From positions 5,120,543 through 5,184,542 of the forward strand of contig NC_049997.1 in NCBI RefSeq assembly GCF_000003815.2: a stretch of DNA of 64,000 bases. Reading direction: 5' to 3'. Positions 12,616-24,429 of the stretch are shown here, in pieces; within the stretch, counting starts at the first letter, position 1; every line of letters starts with the position of its first letter. The notes below the pieces were generated by a model. That model did not search any database. It was given only the letters and a program-made list of their open reading frames with translations, and was not told the DNA's origin. This DNA comes from Branchiostoma floridae (taxonomy: Eukaryota; Chordata; Leptocardii; Amphioxiformes; Branchiostomatidae). Position numbers and translations under genes: made by a program.

Positions 12616-12626
12616 CTTTTTGGCAT
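12616..12626 (-). CDS. First coding exon of gene A (11 nt)
   Basis: Reads ATG CCA AAA AG on the minus strand, then a GTATG donor. Joined to 4995 it gives Met-Pro-Lys-Arg-Lys-Ser in frame. The same 11-nt exon, preceded by ACAAA and about 45-50 bp further up by GGCGGGAAA, occurs upstream of all four paralogs, which is the evidence for this assignment. Surrounding sequence (12440-12700) is clearly homologous to 54480-54740 and 25500-25740. Confidence 0.7.
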
Positions 12627-12669
12627 TTTGTTGGCACACAACGGACGACACTTTCGCAATCGTGCTAAC

Positions 12670-12678
12670 TTTCCCGCC
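12670..12678 (-). promoter_or_regulatory. E2F-like GGCGGGAAA box of gene A
   Basis: GGCGGGAAA on the minus strand, 43 bp before the gene A ATG. It matches the known E2F core (TTTSSCGC) and is kept at nearly the same distance in all four paralogs. Binding is not shown. Confidence 0.45.
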
Positions 12679-12832
12679 CAAATCGACTGGGCTATTACAA
12701 AAAATGTGGTGGGGGTAAATGGACCAATTTTTTCATTAAACATTATCTATCTGACGCTCTGTAGCCTTCGAAGTCTTTGTGAAAGTAAATATGTATATAT
12801 AAATCTAGCGTTATATCTAGTTATCCAATTAT

Positions 12833-13895
12833 TACCTCCATGAAATGTCATGGAGGTTATATTTTACCCTGGGTTTGTGTGTCTGTCTGTGTGTTTGTGT
12901 GTGTGTGTGTGTGTGTAAACAAAATAACTCAAGAACGGCTGGGTGGATTGGTTTCATACTTGGTGTGTTGGTAGTGTGTGATGAAAGCTGGAAATGATTA
13001 GATTTGGGGCCCCCTAGCGGCTTCCCTTGGTACTGCAGCGCAACTTCCGGTTTTGCTATCTCGGTGTTCTGAACAAGCTATGGCCACGATTTTTTATTAT
13101 TAGATAGCTCTTATGCTCAGGAAGAAATGACATAAGTTTGAGCCCCCTAGCGTCTAGTTTTGGGATAGCAGGGGCATTTTTGTCAAAAACTTCTGAAGAC
13201 GATAACTCAAGAAGGGAACAACGAATTTTCATGATTTTTGGTATGTAGGTACCTTAGACAATGTTGTACAAGATAAGATACTAATTATGCAAAATAGGAG
13301 TACATTTGCATAATTAATGAGAATATTCTATCATAGCAGTTTTTTCAATGTATCTCTTGTTTCAGACATGCTATGGTCTTGACATTTAGGTGGTAGATAG
13401 CTTTTAGTGCCATGACAAAGTGGGGCAAGTTTCAGCCCTCTAACATTTAATTGTGGAACTGCAGGGGCGTTTTTGTCAAGACACTCCAAAGAGGATAACT
13501 GCAGAAAGGAACGACGGATTGCCTGCATTTTAGGCATGCAGGTAGCTTAGGCAAAGATTTTCATAATGATATACATGTTATGCAAATGAGGACTTAATTT
13601 GCATTATTAATGAGGAAATTGTATAATTCCATTGTTTTTAATAACTGGACTTCAATAAATGTAACATATGGTTATTATGATAGGTGGAATGTAAGCAGAT
13701 ACCAAATATGGTAATGAGGAACTTATTTGCATAATTTATGGAAAAATCGCAAAACCGCTTTATGATTAATAATGGGAATTTTATAATTGTGACATGTGTA
13801 CGTTATTCAATGATGAACAACACCATGCATAAATTATGTTAATGTGTTAGTCAATTGCATGAAATTTACGAAAGCTCTACATTTTTTATATCATT
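12833..13895. repeat. Dispersed repeat of about 1.05 kb with a GT microsatellite, copy 1
   Basis: Begins with a CCTCCATGAAATGTCATGGAGG palindrome-like end, then a GT-rich tract, then a body collinear with 41000-42035 (shared phrases include CTCAAGAACGGCTG, GGCCCCCTAGCGGCTTCCCT and TTCATGATTTTTGGTATG). The copy-2 right end carries the same CATGGAGGT. No coding capacity; class unknown. It occupies most of the space between genes A and B. Confidence 0.7.
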
Positions 13896-13958
13896 AATTA
13901 GATTTAAAAAAACTGTCGAATCTAGTCCTAGCGCCCTCCCATTCATTACTTTCGAATA

Positions 13959-14166
13959 CTGTAAATGCAGAAATGTTCGCGGTGGATTAATATTCGCGGT
14001 TTTCGCGGTGACCACTTCACCGAGAATTTAAAACCACCGCGAACATTTTTCTATAATGATATTAGATTGCAGTCTATGTTGTTACCGCGAACTTAAATCC
14101 ACCGCGAAAAGTCCTTTTTCCCGCTACCGCGAAATTAAATCCCCGCGAACTTAAAAACATTTACAG
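13959..14166. mobile_element. CTGTAAATGC-type MITE, copy 2
   Basis: 208 bp, CTGTAAATGCAGAAATGTTC at the left and CATTTACAG at the right, flanked by TA on both sides. The interior repeats CACCGCGAA and TTCGCGGT in both orientations, so single strands could fold back. This is the best-preserved copy in the window. Confidence 0.7.
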
Positions 14167-14611
14167 TAGTCTGTTTGGGTCATAGGTTACAAATATTTCA
14201 GTTTGACACTTTTTACAACAACTTTTACCTACTACTAAAACTGTCTGATTAATTAGATTTTAAAAAGTCTTCCGTGTTTTTTTCTAAAACTGTCTTTATT
14301 TGTAGCTGTCTTTATTTGTGATTGTGCGACAAATTATGTGTTGTGATACCCTCATCGCTCTTTCATCGCAGTTTGCGAAGGGGATCAAAGAATGCTAAGT
14401 TTGGAGAGCTACTTGTAACGTTAAGTTTAATCCTAATAAAACTAGTTAATGTTAAGAGCTTTATTGAAACAAAGGAAGGCTAGTCATTTTTTAACAAATG
14501 ACAAGAGTAAACGATAGATGAGCATGAAAATGATAGCTAGTATCCCCTCTACATTCTCCATCTTTGGAACAGCCCAATCTCATTTGAATACTTCCACATG
14601 GTACTAATTTA

Positions 14612-14620
14612 GGCGGGAAA
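14612..14620 (+). promoter_or_regulatory. E2F-like GGCGGGAAA box of gene B
   Basis: GGCGGGAAA 52 bp before the gene B ATG, in a TTTAGGCGGGAAA context shared with genes C and D. It marks the conserved proximal promoter or 5' UTR. Confidence 0.45.
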
Positions 14621-14672
14621 AGAGTCTGAGCTGAGGAAAACAGACGACACGTCACTCAGCCAAGCCAACAAA

Positions 14673-14683
14673 ATGGCGAAAAG
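14673..14683 (+). CDS. First coding exon of gene B (11 nt)
   Basis: ATG GCG AAA AG followed by an excellent GTGAGA donor. Splicing to 16609 gives Met-Ala-Lys-Arg-Lys-Ser-Ser in frame. The large exon has no in-frame ATG before residue 340, so an upstream start exon is required and this one fits in phase. Confidence 0.75.
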
Positions 14684-15222
14684 GTGAGATACTGTCATCA
14701 TTTTTCATTATATTTTTATGAAAAATAAATTATGATACTTTGGAGATTCCTATGATACTGAGGAAACATGATGGGACCGTCTTTCTGAAATATGTTGATA
14801 GGAGAGCTAGGGCCGGATGCTGTTGAGGGAGGGGGGCACGCAAGTACAGTTTCGTGTGTTCAGTAACACTTCTTTCCTGTATCAAGTACGGTGGAAATTT
14901 TACTTTCGTCTTGCAAGTATTATCGACACGCTCAGCATGGCTGCTGTTTTGGAAATAATCCATAAATTTTGCATCGAAACTAGGAGAATAAAGGCAGCAT
15001 TTGCAAGCAAACGCATGATGTTTCCCTTCACGTTTTGTTTTAGCTGCCAAACACGGAGGCAGCCATCTTTTCTGTTTCAACTTTTGAAACATATGCTTTC
15101 TGATAATCTTTGATCATATTGAAAGCTTAACTCGCTGATAATTTTTTTTCAAAATCAGCTTTGGATCGATGTGTCGTGTTACACCACTGTGATCACCCTT
15201 GGTCAAGGGATTGGTAAGTGAA

Positions 15223-15257
15223 CAAGGAGCTTTTATCAACTTGATAAAAGCTCCTTG
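15223..15257. repeat. Perfect 16-bp-arm hairpin in gene B intron
   Basis: CAAGGAGCTTTTATCA, three bases, then its exact complement. Unassigned. The rest of 14700-15420 in intron 1 of gene B shows no gene; a region near 14730-14830 is homologous to the intron start of the paralogs. Confidence 0.6.
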
Positions 15258-15419
15258 CCATAACCACATTAAAAAAAACACATGAACAATAGCCGCATAC
15301 GAACAATAACTTTTTACACTCAGGTGAACATGTTCATAGCATAAATAATTGATTAAAATCAACATATTGGACAACATTTCAGAGTTACAAACTGTGCATA
15401 TAATGGCTAAGTGTTGATG

Positions 15420-15850
15420 GCACTACTGGCCATCGGTAATTGCTTTGTTGTTGAGATAGATTGTGTAATGAAGGAAGGACTTGCTAAGCCTCGTAGTACG
15501 GGCTTTCGGTACACTAATGGAGCTAGAGTTTCTAAGTGAGAGTCCTGTGGCTCCTGTTCTTTTTGGTGGTACCAAGTCATGCAGGGGGTGGTCTTCCCTG
15601 AGCATGCGTTCGAACAGCTGTACTGCTGCCTCCTTCCGTCTCACTTTGTGTGGGCAGGTCGGGTACGTTCAAGATGCTAAGCGTAAGTGCCAAGCTGCTC
15701 AGCAGTAGTGCCAAGACACATTTTCTCCTGTAAAGAGAACACATTTCAAAGAATGCGTCTCAGAGCCTGCTCAGAGCGGGGAGTCCAAGACAGCTTGTCG
15801 CAGTGTGTCTCCAATCTTCTATGTAATGTAATACAGTCCATCATGGAGCT
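15420..15850 (-). mobile_element. LINE remnant: C-terminal end of a reverse-transcriptase polyprotein
   Basis: On the minus strand, frames give RRKEAAVQLFERMLR, DHPLHDLVPP and LSLRNSSSISVPKARTTRLS, then SFLHYTIYLNN, the typical C-terminal tail of many non-LTR retrotransposon ORF2 proteins. The upstream part (SEQALRRIL) is interrupted by stops. A dead 5'-truncated copy in intron 1 of gene B, antisense to it. Confidence 0.6.
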
Positions 15851-15863
15851 GTGCTTACAGTAA

Positions 15864-16035
15864 GGCCATGTTGATTTGATTATATGGTTGACAGCCTCTG
15901 GGAACCTCAAAACTGATGTGAGTGTGAGAATTAAAAAAGAAAAAACCTGCGACCAAAAAAATTTCCTTTCCTTATGGAATATGAGTCTGGAAGGCTGAAC
16001 AAATGACTGAGCACACATGGTGGTATGGTATACTG
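15864..16035. mobile_element. Truncated Harbinger-like MITE (GGCCATGTTGAT end)
   Basis: Left terminus GGCCATGTTGATTTGATTAT after TAA, then an interior collinear with the ends of 7827-9044 and 33945-34721. No right terminus is seen, so the copy is truncated. Confidence 0.5.
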
Positions 16036-16255
16036 AACAATAGATTCTTCACTTTTGTTATTTCATATATTCTTCTTCTACCTTGGAATTGATGGTAGCA
16101 TTCTATGGTGTTTGTTTGCAATCTATGTAGCATATATTTGCCCATTTTTTACTTTTTACAGTATGCTTAAAATGCTAAGGCTGTCTTGAGACATCTCTCG
16201 CAGAGACGTCTCAACAAACTGCTTTGAGGAGCTACTTTTAGCTATCGTACTTAAT

Positions 16256-16554
16256 CAGGGCTCGAAATACCACCTGCGTATGCAGGTTAGTGCAGGTAAA
16301 TTTGGAGCTGTGTAAGTATTTCTGGTGTCTACCTGCACCTAACCAGCACTGGTCCATGTACTGGGTTTTATACATAAATGTTCTATGATCACCTGATGTG
16401 TGAAGAAAAAATAGCAATGCATTGTTCCTGAACAATTTTATTGTGATTCACAATTCTTAAGTTCAGAGTGGTACAGGTAAAATTTGTCTGGTGCAGGTGA
16501 TTTTTTATGTTACCTGCACCAGTGCAGATATGCAGAAAAGTATTTTGAGCCCTG
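16256..16554. mobile_element. CAGGGCTCGAAATAC-type element, copy 2
   Basis: 299 bp, CAGGGCTCGAAATACC at the left and GTATTTTGAGCCCTG at the right. It ends 53 bp before the acceptor of gene B exon 2. It has the same orientation in the window as copy 1 near gene A although the genes are opposed, so the two insertions look independent. Confidence 0.65.
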
Positions 16555-16608
16555 CTTTATGTAAGTTGTAGCACACAGCACTAACCCATCCCAATTGTGT
16601 TTTTGCAG

Positions 16609-19189
16609 AAAAAGTTCAGAGCCCACAGAAGGCGCAAAGGCTGGAGGAGAAGCAAAGGCAGATGCCATACTCAGCAAGATTTCGGGTGAATTTCTTGAGT
16701 GTACAATCTGCCTGGAGCCCTTTAAAGATCCCAAGGTCCTGCCGTGTCTCCACACCTTCTGTGAGGGCTGTCTGAAGAAGTTCATTGCACAAGATAAAGT
16801 GAAGAACAAGTTTTCGTGTCCAACATGTCGGACGGAAACTGTACTTCCCAAGGGTGGAGTTGCGAGTTTCAAGAACAACTTCTTTGTTCAGAGCTTGAGT
16901 GACACAGTTCAGACTCACAAGAGTTTGGTAAGCAAGGAGGATGACAAAGTGCAGTGTGATGTCTGTGAAGAAGATGGGGCTAGCCAGGGCTGTTTTGTCT
17001 GTGAAGAGTTCTTGTGTGATGAGTGTGCTTGTGCCCATCGCCGTGCCAAACGTACGCGCGGTCACGAAGTCATCGGGGTGGCAGAATTGAAAGAGCAGCT
17101 AATCACCAAGACTGGATCCCTCAAGTCGAAATCCCTGCCGATTTGTACGAAACATGAAGACGAAAAGTTGAAGTTCTACTGTGAGACGTGCAAGCACCCC
17201 ATCTGTCGAGATTGCACGGTACTGCAGCACAAGAACCACACGTATGGCTACCTGGCAGATGCTGTGGTGGATGCCAAGGCAAAGATTAAAAATAAACTGA
17301 AAGCTGCCAGGCAGAAAATCACAAAATATGGAGGAAAGGAATGCGCTGTAGCAAAGAAGCAAGCTGAACTGGACACGAGGAGTAAGAAAGCTTCAGAAGA
17401 CATTGATGCAGCTGCAGAAGAAAAGATCAGACGTTACAGCGACCTTGTGAGACGCAAGCAGACTGAACTGAAAGAAAAGCTAGCCTCCATCACAGCAGAC
17501 CGTTCCAAGCAGCTCTCTGCTACAGCAGACAGTGTTAAGAGCACTGTAGGCAGTCTGTCCAGCACAGTGGACTTTTCACAGAAGGTTGTGGAACATGGGA
17601 GTGACTTTGATGTCATGAACGTGTACTCTGACATCACAGGAAGGCTGGAGTCTCTGCTAAATGGTCCACTCCCAAACATTCCCGATGATATCAGTTATGT
17701 CTTGTTTGATCCTAAGCAAGGAAAGGAGCAGAAAAGAGCCATCATTGGCAACATTGTCGATAGAAAAATGCCCAAGGCAGAGTTGGAAGAAGAAGAAGAG
17801 TCACGAGAAGAGGCAACCTTTCGTTTCACAGTTGAGAACTTCAGCAAGGTCACTGAAGCCTGTAGTCCTGCAACGTTCATCCGCAATCTGCCGTGGAAAA
17901 TAGAGGCAGTGCCTAAAGAAGACCCCGACAGCCAGCCACCAAACAATAAATCTCTTGGCGTTTACTTGAATTGTGATGTAAAGTCTTGTAGCTTGTGGTC
18001 TTGCTGTGCTACAGTTGAACTGAGGTTGATACCACAGAAGATAGGGGTAAAGACAGTGCGAAAGAAGTTTGAACATGTCTTCTACAGTGATGAGAGAAAC
18101 TGGGGATTCCAAGAATTCATGCCCTGGCACGAGGTGTGTGATCCACAGAAGGGATACATTAAGGATGACAAGATCATACTGGAGGCTTATGTGAAGGCAG
18201 ATGCACCTTGCGGTGAGAAGGAATTAGCCTCTGACGTCGATGAAGACATACTGGAGGAAGAAAAAAAGGAGGAAGAGTCACAAGCCAATGCAAGCTTTCG
18301 TTTTACAGTTGATAACGTAAGCAAGCTCTCTGAAGTCCAGCTCAGTCCTGCAACGTTTATCCGCAACCTGCCTTGGAAAATAGAGGCTGTCTCTGAAGAA
18401 GATCCCAACAGCCAGCCACCAAACAATAAAACTCTTGCCGTTTTCTTGAAGTGTGATGTTAACTCAGATAACTTGTGGTCCTGCCGTGCTTCGGTTGAAC
18501 TGCGGTTGATACCACAGAAGAAAGGGATAAAGACAGTCCAAAAAGAGTTTGAACATGTCTTCTACAGTGATGAGGACAACTGGGGGTTCCAAGACTTCAT
18601 GCCTTGGCACGAGGTGTGTGATCCAAAGAAGGGATACATCAAGGATGACAAGATCATATTGGAGGCCTTCGTTAAGGCAGAAGCCCACCGCGGCTTGAAG
18701 AAACTCATCATTGGCAAATTTTTCAGCAAAGAAATACCAGAGAAGGAGGTAGAGGAAGAAGATGAGTCGCGAGCGGATGCGACCATTCGTTTCACTGTGG
18801 AAAACTTCAGCAAGATGGAGAATGATCAGCATAGCCCTGTAGAATTCATCCGGAATCTGCCCTGGAAAATAAAAGCTGTGCCTGACCACTGTTCTGACAG
18901 CCAACTGGCTAACAAGAAGAGCCTGGCAGTTTATCTACAGTGTGATGGCAACACCAACAGCTTCTGGTCTTGCCGTGTGTCAGTCAAGTTTCGTTTGATA
19001 CCACAGAAAGGTATAAAGACTCATACTATGGAGACAGAACATGTCTTCTACAAGAATGGTGGTAACTGGGGGTTCCCGAAATTCATTCCTTGGGATGATG
19101 TGTGTGACCCACAGAAGGGATACATCAAGGATGACAAGATCATACTGGAGGCTCACGTGAAGGCAGATGCTCCTCATATCTTTGACTAA
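16609..19189 (+). CDS. TRIM-like E3 ligase with three USP7-type MATH domains (gene B, large exon)
   Basis: With exon 14673-14683 it encodes 863 residues and is the most intact family member. RING C3HC4 at 35-77, B-box 1 about 120-157, B-box 2 about 183-224, coiled coil about 226-330, then three MATH domains at about 405-537, 565-697 and 728-860, separated by acidic linkers (LEEEEES, ILEEEKKEEES, EVEEEDES). Each MATH keeps FIRNLPWKI, a WSC motif, NWGF and CDPxKGYIKDDKIILEA, as in the substrate-binding MATH/TRAF domain of USP7. Expected role: RING ubiquitin ligase with a multivalent substrate-binding tail; self-assembly through the coiled coil is usual for TRIM proteins. The exon begins after TGTTTTTGCAG (AG at 16607-16608). 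TRIM37 is the known RING-B-box-coiled-coil-MATH protein, but it has a single MATH. Confidence 0.9.
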
Positions 19190-20872
19190 AACTTAACAAA
19201 TTGGCCTTAAGATGTTGAATCGGTAAGATGAAAGACTACAGCAGTCTGCATATAACATGCAGCAGAGATGTGAACGAGAAATTAGAGATGAGCAAACAGC
19301 AGTTTTTGCCATACAGTCGAGTCGTGCCAACAGTCGTGCCAAGACTGTCACATATAGTATATCCTAGCAGTAAGCCAACTGAATAATATCCGGGAATATG
19401 TGCCATATTAGGAATTTGAGAAGACATTGATATGCACAGAACATTTGACATTATCAACAGAGATCAGTGACAGTGTAAGATAGCACAAGCTGTCACACAA
19501 AACTGACTCATTTCACCAACCCCCAAGATCAAGTGTAACAGGGTGTTTGATAGTGACTTGTGCACTTTTCTGCTTTGACTAGAAAATCGCAACAATCAAA
19601 GATGAAGCAAGCCTTCCATCATGCCCGTATGCAGCAGGGGGGTGTCTTTAGACAAACGCTCAGACGTACTTACAGATTGTAGAGAAATAGGACACATGTA
19701 TTCAAATCATGGTGGATTGCAGCTTAAAGTGCCAGAATGCTGTTCAGTTCGATATGAGAAATATGATAATTTTGCCGAGAACAGTAACATTTTTATACAT
19801 GTAGATCATAATAGATATACAGCGAATGTACTGATGTATGCTACATGATATGAGAGAATTTATCATTGATTCACAAAGTTTGTTGGTTTCAAATGAGAAA
19901 CTAGAAAACAAACATATTCAAATAGGGAAAAAAACAAATTGTCAAGCAAGGGAAACTGACCATAAACTGAGTAAGTGTGACTTGATGTTTTTGAACTGGT
20001 CTTGTGAAAGGTAAGCCAAAGACTATGGTGAATCATTTAACACTGGGCCTGATCTGACTGTTACATTCCAAACTTTAACACAATTGTTGTTGTCCTTTCA
20101 GTACCTTTTCTCAAGTCAGAATTGCAATGCGGCTTTTCCACTTTTATTATGCCGGTGCAGATCTTGGGAGGGAAAAACCCTGATTATTTTCTTTTTGCTT
20201 ATGTTTCAAACATATAACACAACCAAGGAAAGAAAGCTGAACCCAAAACATGATTTTCTTGCACACTCCCAGAATCTGCTTGGAAATATATATACTATTG
20301 ATTACACTCACAGCAAGTTATTGTGTGGCTTTCAGAATTTTCATATTGAAAGCTAGCATTATCTTGTTTTTTGCCGTTATATTTCGTGCTAATTTGTATT
20401 AATATTAACACTAGCCACTCTAGTTATATGTTTTACTATCAATGTTTCTAAACATTGCATCTATCTCGAACATGAACTGTTATTTGTTAGTTTTTCTATC
20501 AATAACTAAACATTGCACAAGTGTTAAGATTTAACTTTTTATTTTCAATGATACTTCACTAACAATTTACAAGTACTTACTATTGCATTGATGCACTAAA
20601 CTTAACATTTCATTTAGGTCAAGATTTAATTTTTCTTTCTTATTACCAGTTTTCATTATCAGTGTTCATAAAAAGATTTGTAGTAGTTTAAAGTATTTAT
20701 GTTAGTATTATACTATCTAGAATATAGTTGACAAAATGTAATTCATTTCCTTTTGTGAAGTCGGTTATGTTTTGTAACTTATTACACATTGGAATATCAT
20801 TCTCTAGTACTGGAAACTTTGTGTGGCTATTCTTATATTTTCACTTTCAGCGGTATATGGTATCCTTTGCTA
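19190..20872. other. 3' flank of gene B, AT-rich
   Basis: No gene supported. From about 20350 the sequence becomes AT-rich, with recurring phrases such as AACATTGCA and GTTAAGATTTAA, resembling the degenerate 3'-flank repeats of genes C and D. It runs into the N gap at 20873. Confidence 0.4.
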
Positions 20873-21338
20873 NNNNNNNNNNNNNNNNNNNNNNNNNNNN
20901 NNNNNNNNNNNNNNNNNNNNNNNNNNNNNNNNNNNNNNNNNNNNNNNNNNNNNNNNNNNNNNNNNNNNNNNNNNNNNNNNNNNNNNNNNNNNNNNNNNNN
21001 NNNNNNNNNNNNNNNNNNNNNNNNNNNNNNNNNNNNNNNNNNNNNNNNNNNNNNNNNNNNNNNNNNNNNNNNNNNNNNNNNNNNNNNNNNNNNNNNNNNN
21101 NNNNNNNNNNNNNNNNNNNNNNNNNNNNNNNNNNNNNNNNNNNNNNNNNNNNNNNNNNNNNNNNNNNNNNNNNNNNNNNNNNNNNNNNNNNNNNNNNNNN
21201 NNNNNNNNNNNNNNNNNNNNNNNNNNNNNNNNNNNNNNNNNNNNNNNNNNNNNNNNNNNNNNNNNNNNNNNNNNNNNNNNNNNNNNNNNNNNNNNNNNNN
21301 NNNNNNNNNNNNNNNNNNNNNNNNNNNNNNNNNNNNNN
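20873..21338. other. Assembly gap of 466 N
   Basis: A run of 466 N ending directly in a 160-bp tandem repeat, which probably caused the gap. Confidence 0.98.
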
Positions 21339-21830
21339 TAGGCTAGTTTAGATTAGGAACTGATTATTCTAACCTGGATGCCAGACCCCCGATCTCAATC
21401 GTATCTGTCTAGAGCCTTTGTCAAGTTTGTGGACCTTCCTTGGGGTCTCTGAAACTGTGGAATTGGTGCAGTGCAGGTCTCGAAAACAGTCTGACACATA
21501 GGCTAGTTTAGATTAGGAACTGATTATTCTAACCTGGATGCCAGACCCCCGATCTCAATCGTATCTGTCTAGAGCCTTTGTCAAGTTTGTGGACCTTCCT
21601 TGGGGGCTCTAGAACCGTGGAATTAGTGCAGTGCAGGCCCCGGAAAAAGTCTGAGACATAGGCTAGTTCAGATTAGGAACTGATTATTCTAACCTGGATG
21701 CCAGACCCCGATCTCAATCGTATCTTTTTAGGGCCTTTGTGGAGCTTTCTTGGGGGTATGTTGGCTTTAGAACCGCGGAATTGGCCAGTGCAGGCCCTGG
21801 AAACAGTCTGACAACTCGACTAGTCTAGAT
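21339..21830. repeat. 160-bp tandem repeat, about three units
   Basis: Units start at 21339, 21499 and 21659 with TAGGCTAGTTTAGATTAGGA and share GGATGCCAGACCCC and GTGCAGTGCAGG; the period is exactly 160 bp between the first starts. The third unit is more diverged. The array probably extends left into the gap. No coding potential. Confidence 0.85.
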
Positions 21831-22469
21831 AAGAAATTGATTATTTAACCTACCTACATGTACTACCAACCTAGTCCCTTGAACTCCGGGTCGTTGGGGG
21901 GACAAGGTAGACATGAAGATAGAGATTATCAACACCGCTTATTCAACACCGTACACTAAATATTAAGTGTACTTTAAAACAAAAATTTCTAGTCTGTAGC
22001 TCAACCATAAGCAGGCAACCAGAATGTGTATTTATTAAACTCCCTGTGTTTCAAGAGGATTTGCAAATATTAGTCCTCAAAGGAAATGGAAGACGAAGGC
22101 CCAAGGTAAAGTATATTTTTTATCATATTCTACATTTTGTTCAAAAACATTTGTAATATATTTTCTTTAATTGTATATTGAAGACGTACGTATCAAATAC
22201 CTTTTGACGTGTTTGATATATTTGTGGGAAACATAAAGTTAATAACTTTTCGGTCCGAGGGCCGTCCAAGCCGTCTGCCTTAGACTTTCCCGAAGCCGGA
22301 AGCATGATGACGTCACGTGTGAATCAAAGGAAGCGGAAAGACGGACATGTATACTACAATCGTCATGGTTTAGAGATTGGTCCGGATATAACCTCATCCT
22401 TCATGATAATAGCCACGTAGTCAGTATGGTAGAGTCTAAGAAATGCGTGTAAACTCATCCACTGGAATT

Positions 22470-22885
22470 CATCCCGCACATCTGCTTGGAGGTGCGCTGA
22501 AAAGTCAGCTATTCTATGCCTTCCTTACATCTGCTTGAAAATGATGGTTCTTACATCTGTTGGAAGATGCTCAAACTCAACTATTCAAGAACATTCCTAC
22601 ATCTGTACACACACACCACATCTGCTTTGAAATGGTGAAAACTCAGACAAGTCATATTCAAGTCCTCTACATCTTTTTGGAGATGTTGATCCCCCAAACT
22701 GCTTTGAGTTCCTGAAACACTTCAAATATTTTCCTATATCTGCTTTGAGACGCTTGCTGTGCATCTGCTCGGAGATGGTAAAATCCAGACACAGGCTTCT
22801 TCTACACACAGGCTTTTTTCTACATCTGCTTGAAGATGCTGGTCCTCAATATGATATACATATCTTTACTTCTTTTTTTTGCTTG
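22470..22885. repeat. CATCTGCTTGGAGATG minisatellite, left block
   Basis: Degenerate units of about 30-80 bp built around CATCTGCTTGGAGATG, whose ends (CATCT/AGATG) are complementary. The block is split from the one at 24430-25230 by a LINE that carries a MITE. From 21830 to 22470 no gene is seen. Confidence 0.65.
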
Positions 22886-22894
22886 GAGAATATA

Positions 22895-24427
22895 CCAAGT
22901 CAAAGTTTATTGCACAACATTTGTAGAACGGGTACAATGTAAGGCAAACTTAGGCCATACCAATTTAATTTGTTGGTTCTCGGAATCACCGCTTCTATTT
23001 TTCCCAATTTCAAAAAAAAAAAAAAAAAATCCATGAGGTTATTTGCATGTTCATGAGAACTCATTTGCATGTTCGTGAGAGTTACATGGCCCCGTTACCT
23101 GGTACCTACAAGTTGCTGGACAAACTTCGGCTCAGTTAAACAAAACTTCTGAAACAAGTACTGGACATGCAAAAACAACTATCACCTGCTTATGTTTTCC
23201 TTTGTGTTGTAAATCATCGAAAACCACCAATAGATCGTGAAATTTGTGCTGAAAAATGACGATTCGGCAAACCAAAATGGCCGCCATGTAGCCAGTCACA
23301 AGTATGTAAATGAGATGCAATTTCATGCAAATGAGCACGCCTCTAGCGTTTTTTGCTTAAACTGCAGCTTTCACAAAGAGAACAATGAATCAGATGTTTC
23401 AGGCACTCTTATTTTTTGGGTGAAATGAAGTCATTTTCTTGTTGCTAACATACATTAGACATTATACTATGCTGAAAAAGTTTTTCAACCTTTTTAAAAG
23501 TTTTTTAATGTTGTTAATGATTTACTATGATGATTTATTACAACTGTTAAGCTTTATTACTGTGTGTACTTCTGTAATACTGCACATTATTTTGCATTTG
23601 TATTGTTGAAATTAAATATAAAATGTATGCTTACATGCAAATTTTTCATGTAATTGTAACTGGATAAGTATTCTGCCACACATATACCATGGTTTCAGGT
23701 CTGGAATTACCAACCTGAAACTCTGGACCTGAATCCAGACTTGTTGCAGGTTTTTTTTTTTTTTTTCGCCCTGTCGCTCCAACTTTTTTCTGAAAAAATC
23801 CGAGAACCAACAAATTAAATTGGTATGGCCTTAGGTTATGTTATACTACATTATATTGTACATGTATAAGACAACTAGCAGTATACAAGTAGTGTACAAT
23901 TCAAGCTAATAACTTAGCAATAGATGACGGCTATGTACTATTCGAAGAAACACAGTGTGAATGATGCGGTAGACTACTTACTAATAACATAAATCTAGAC
24001 TACTTACAAAAATCTGGTAACATACTACATGCAGGCTCCATTTTTATACAAACACTATGATAGAAAGGAGACACAGCAAGGATCTTATTATCTGGTATAT
24101 ACATTACTATGACAATGTATACAATATTAAGTTGTTATCATGAGGTTTCTTTTCTACATAGATGTATATATGTATTGGCCTACGTATATGACATAAGTAC
24201 ATGAAATAGCTCTCTGTCTTTGGTAATGATTTGTACTTTATCGCCTGCATTAATTTTGCTCTTTCTTCTATGTAAGTCGGACATTCTATAACGAAATGGT
24301 ACTCATCTTCTACACCTTCTTTGCACATTGGACAGAGTCTCTGGCTTGCTGGGATATTATTGTTTCGGCCTTTTTCAATTTCTAAATGATGTGCAGCAAT
24401 TCTGAGTTTTGTTTTGTTTTGTTTTGG
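22895..24427 (-). mobile_element. 5'-truncated LINE, antisense, with a nested MITE
   Basis: On the minus strand the coding end (about 24430 to 24110) reads LRIAAHHLEIEKGR, then CPMCKEGVEDEYHFVIECP, the zinc-binding C-terminus typical of non-LTR retrotransposon ORF2. The 3' UTR follows and ends with AATAAA and TTTGACTTGG at about 22895. A MITE (22953-23830) interrupts the UTR. The copy at 48713-49136 is the same element without the MITE. It is inserted in the CATCTGCTTGG minisatellite. Confidence 0.75.
22953..23830. mobile_element. Harbinger-like MITE (GGCCATACCAATTTAATT termini)
   Basis: 878 bp with terminal inverted repeats of about 32 bp (GGCCATACCAATTTAATTTG at the left) and TTA at 22950-22952 and 23831-23833. 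The related LINE copy at 48713-49136 has a single TTA and no insert at this point, a direct empty-site comparison that fixes both the element ends and the 3-bp duplication. Confidence 0.85.
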
Positions 24428-24429
24428 AC

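Noticed and set aside
16595-16608. Start of gene B at the TTG before the acceptor
   Set aside because: The bases are the polypyrimidine tract and AG of the splice acceptor. A matching ATG exon exists at 14673.
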